Origin: an uncultured Lachnospiraceae bacterium | Lineage (GTDB): Bacteria > Bacillota > Clostridia > Lachnospirales > Lachnospiraceae | Length of the DNA: 60,638 nt | Direction of reading: 5' to 3' | Assembly: GCA_949155905.1 (NCBI GenBank) | Contig: CASCWU010000008.1 | Coordinates: forward strand, 1-60,638 | Part shown: positions 60,633 to 60,638 of the stretch, piece by piece | How positions within the stretch are numbered: the first letter of the stretch is position 1 | Layout of the letters: every line of letters begins with the position of its first letter | Position numbers and translations under genes: made by a program | Notes under the pieces: model-generated | Databases searched by the model: none | Seen by the model: the letters and a program-made list of their open reading frames with translations, nothing else | Told to the model about the DNA's origin: nothing

Positions 60633-60638
60633 GGTGTA

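Overview
The window looks like the chromosome of a gut Clostridium-like bacterium, most likely a Lachnospiraceae member. The evidence is the rho-rpmE-DUF1385-prmC-prfA block, a DUF4364 protein, a PPi-type phosphofructokinase, a TrkH/TrkA potassium system, a LoaP antiterminator beside a tyrosine recombinase, and strong AGGAGG-type ribosome binding sites on nearly every gene. This assignment comes from gene content and order; no marker gene was searched.

Layout. 1-2463: remnant of an IS4-type transposase, then loaP and a tyrosine recombinase, the usual head of a variable surface-polysaccharide locus; whatever loaP serves lies beyond the left edge or is lost. 2632-6660: an AbrB/PIN toxin-antitoxin pair, then an ECF sigma factor with a membrane-anchored beta-propeller protein. 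6835-13093: an rRNA methylase whose 3' region carries a 15-bp tandem repeat, and a tightly overlapping run of GH5 glucanase, Dus, ktrB and ktrA. 13125-19648: prfA, prmC, a DUF1385 protein with a giant disordered tail, rpmE, and rho with a disordered insert and a leader containing an intrinsic terminator. 19682-31033: malic enzyme, radical SAM protein, EngB, PPi-phosphofructokinase, DusB, citrate synthase and an ABC-F ATPase.

31154-41188 is a compact glucuronide catabolic cluster. Beta-glucuronidase releases glucuronate; UxaC isomerises it; a single UxuA-UxuB fusion reduces fructuronate and dehydrates mannonate; a single KdgK-KdgA fusion phosphorylates and cleaves KDG to pyruvate and glyceraldehyde 3-phosphate. 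Six activities sit in four genes behind a divergent AraC-type regulator, with no transporter in the cluster.

43720-60638 holds a very large surface protein gene made of about 21 InlB-type B repeats. It is dead: two in-frame stop codons, no signal-peptide start at its 5' end, and an integrated element of about 10 kb (roughly 48262-58287). The element keeps integrase arm sites at both ends, a tRNA-Trp-like 3' end with terminator, a broken integrase, a small excisionase, RepA-type replication protein and an orphan MobC, but no relaxase.

The most interesting cargo is a divergently regulated operon inside that element: a 61-residue Ala-Cys-Gly repeat peptide, a radical SAM/SPASM maturase, a lectin-fold protein, a nitroreductase, a zinc macrodomain (ADP-ribose hydrolase) and a class M sirtuin (ADP-ribosyltransferase), facing a HxlR-type regulator with a conserved cysteine. 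It joins a peptide-maturation system to a reversible ADP-ribosylation pair that is normally coupled to lipoylated GcvH-L, whose genes are absent here.
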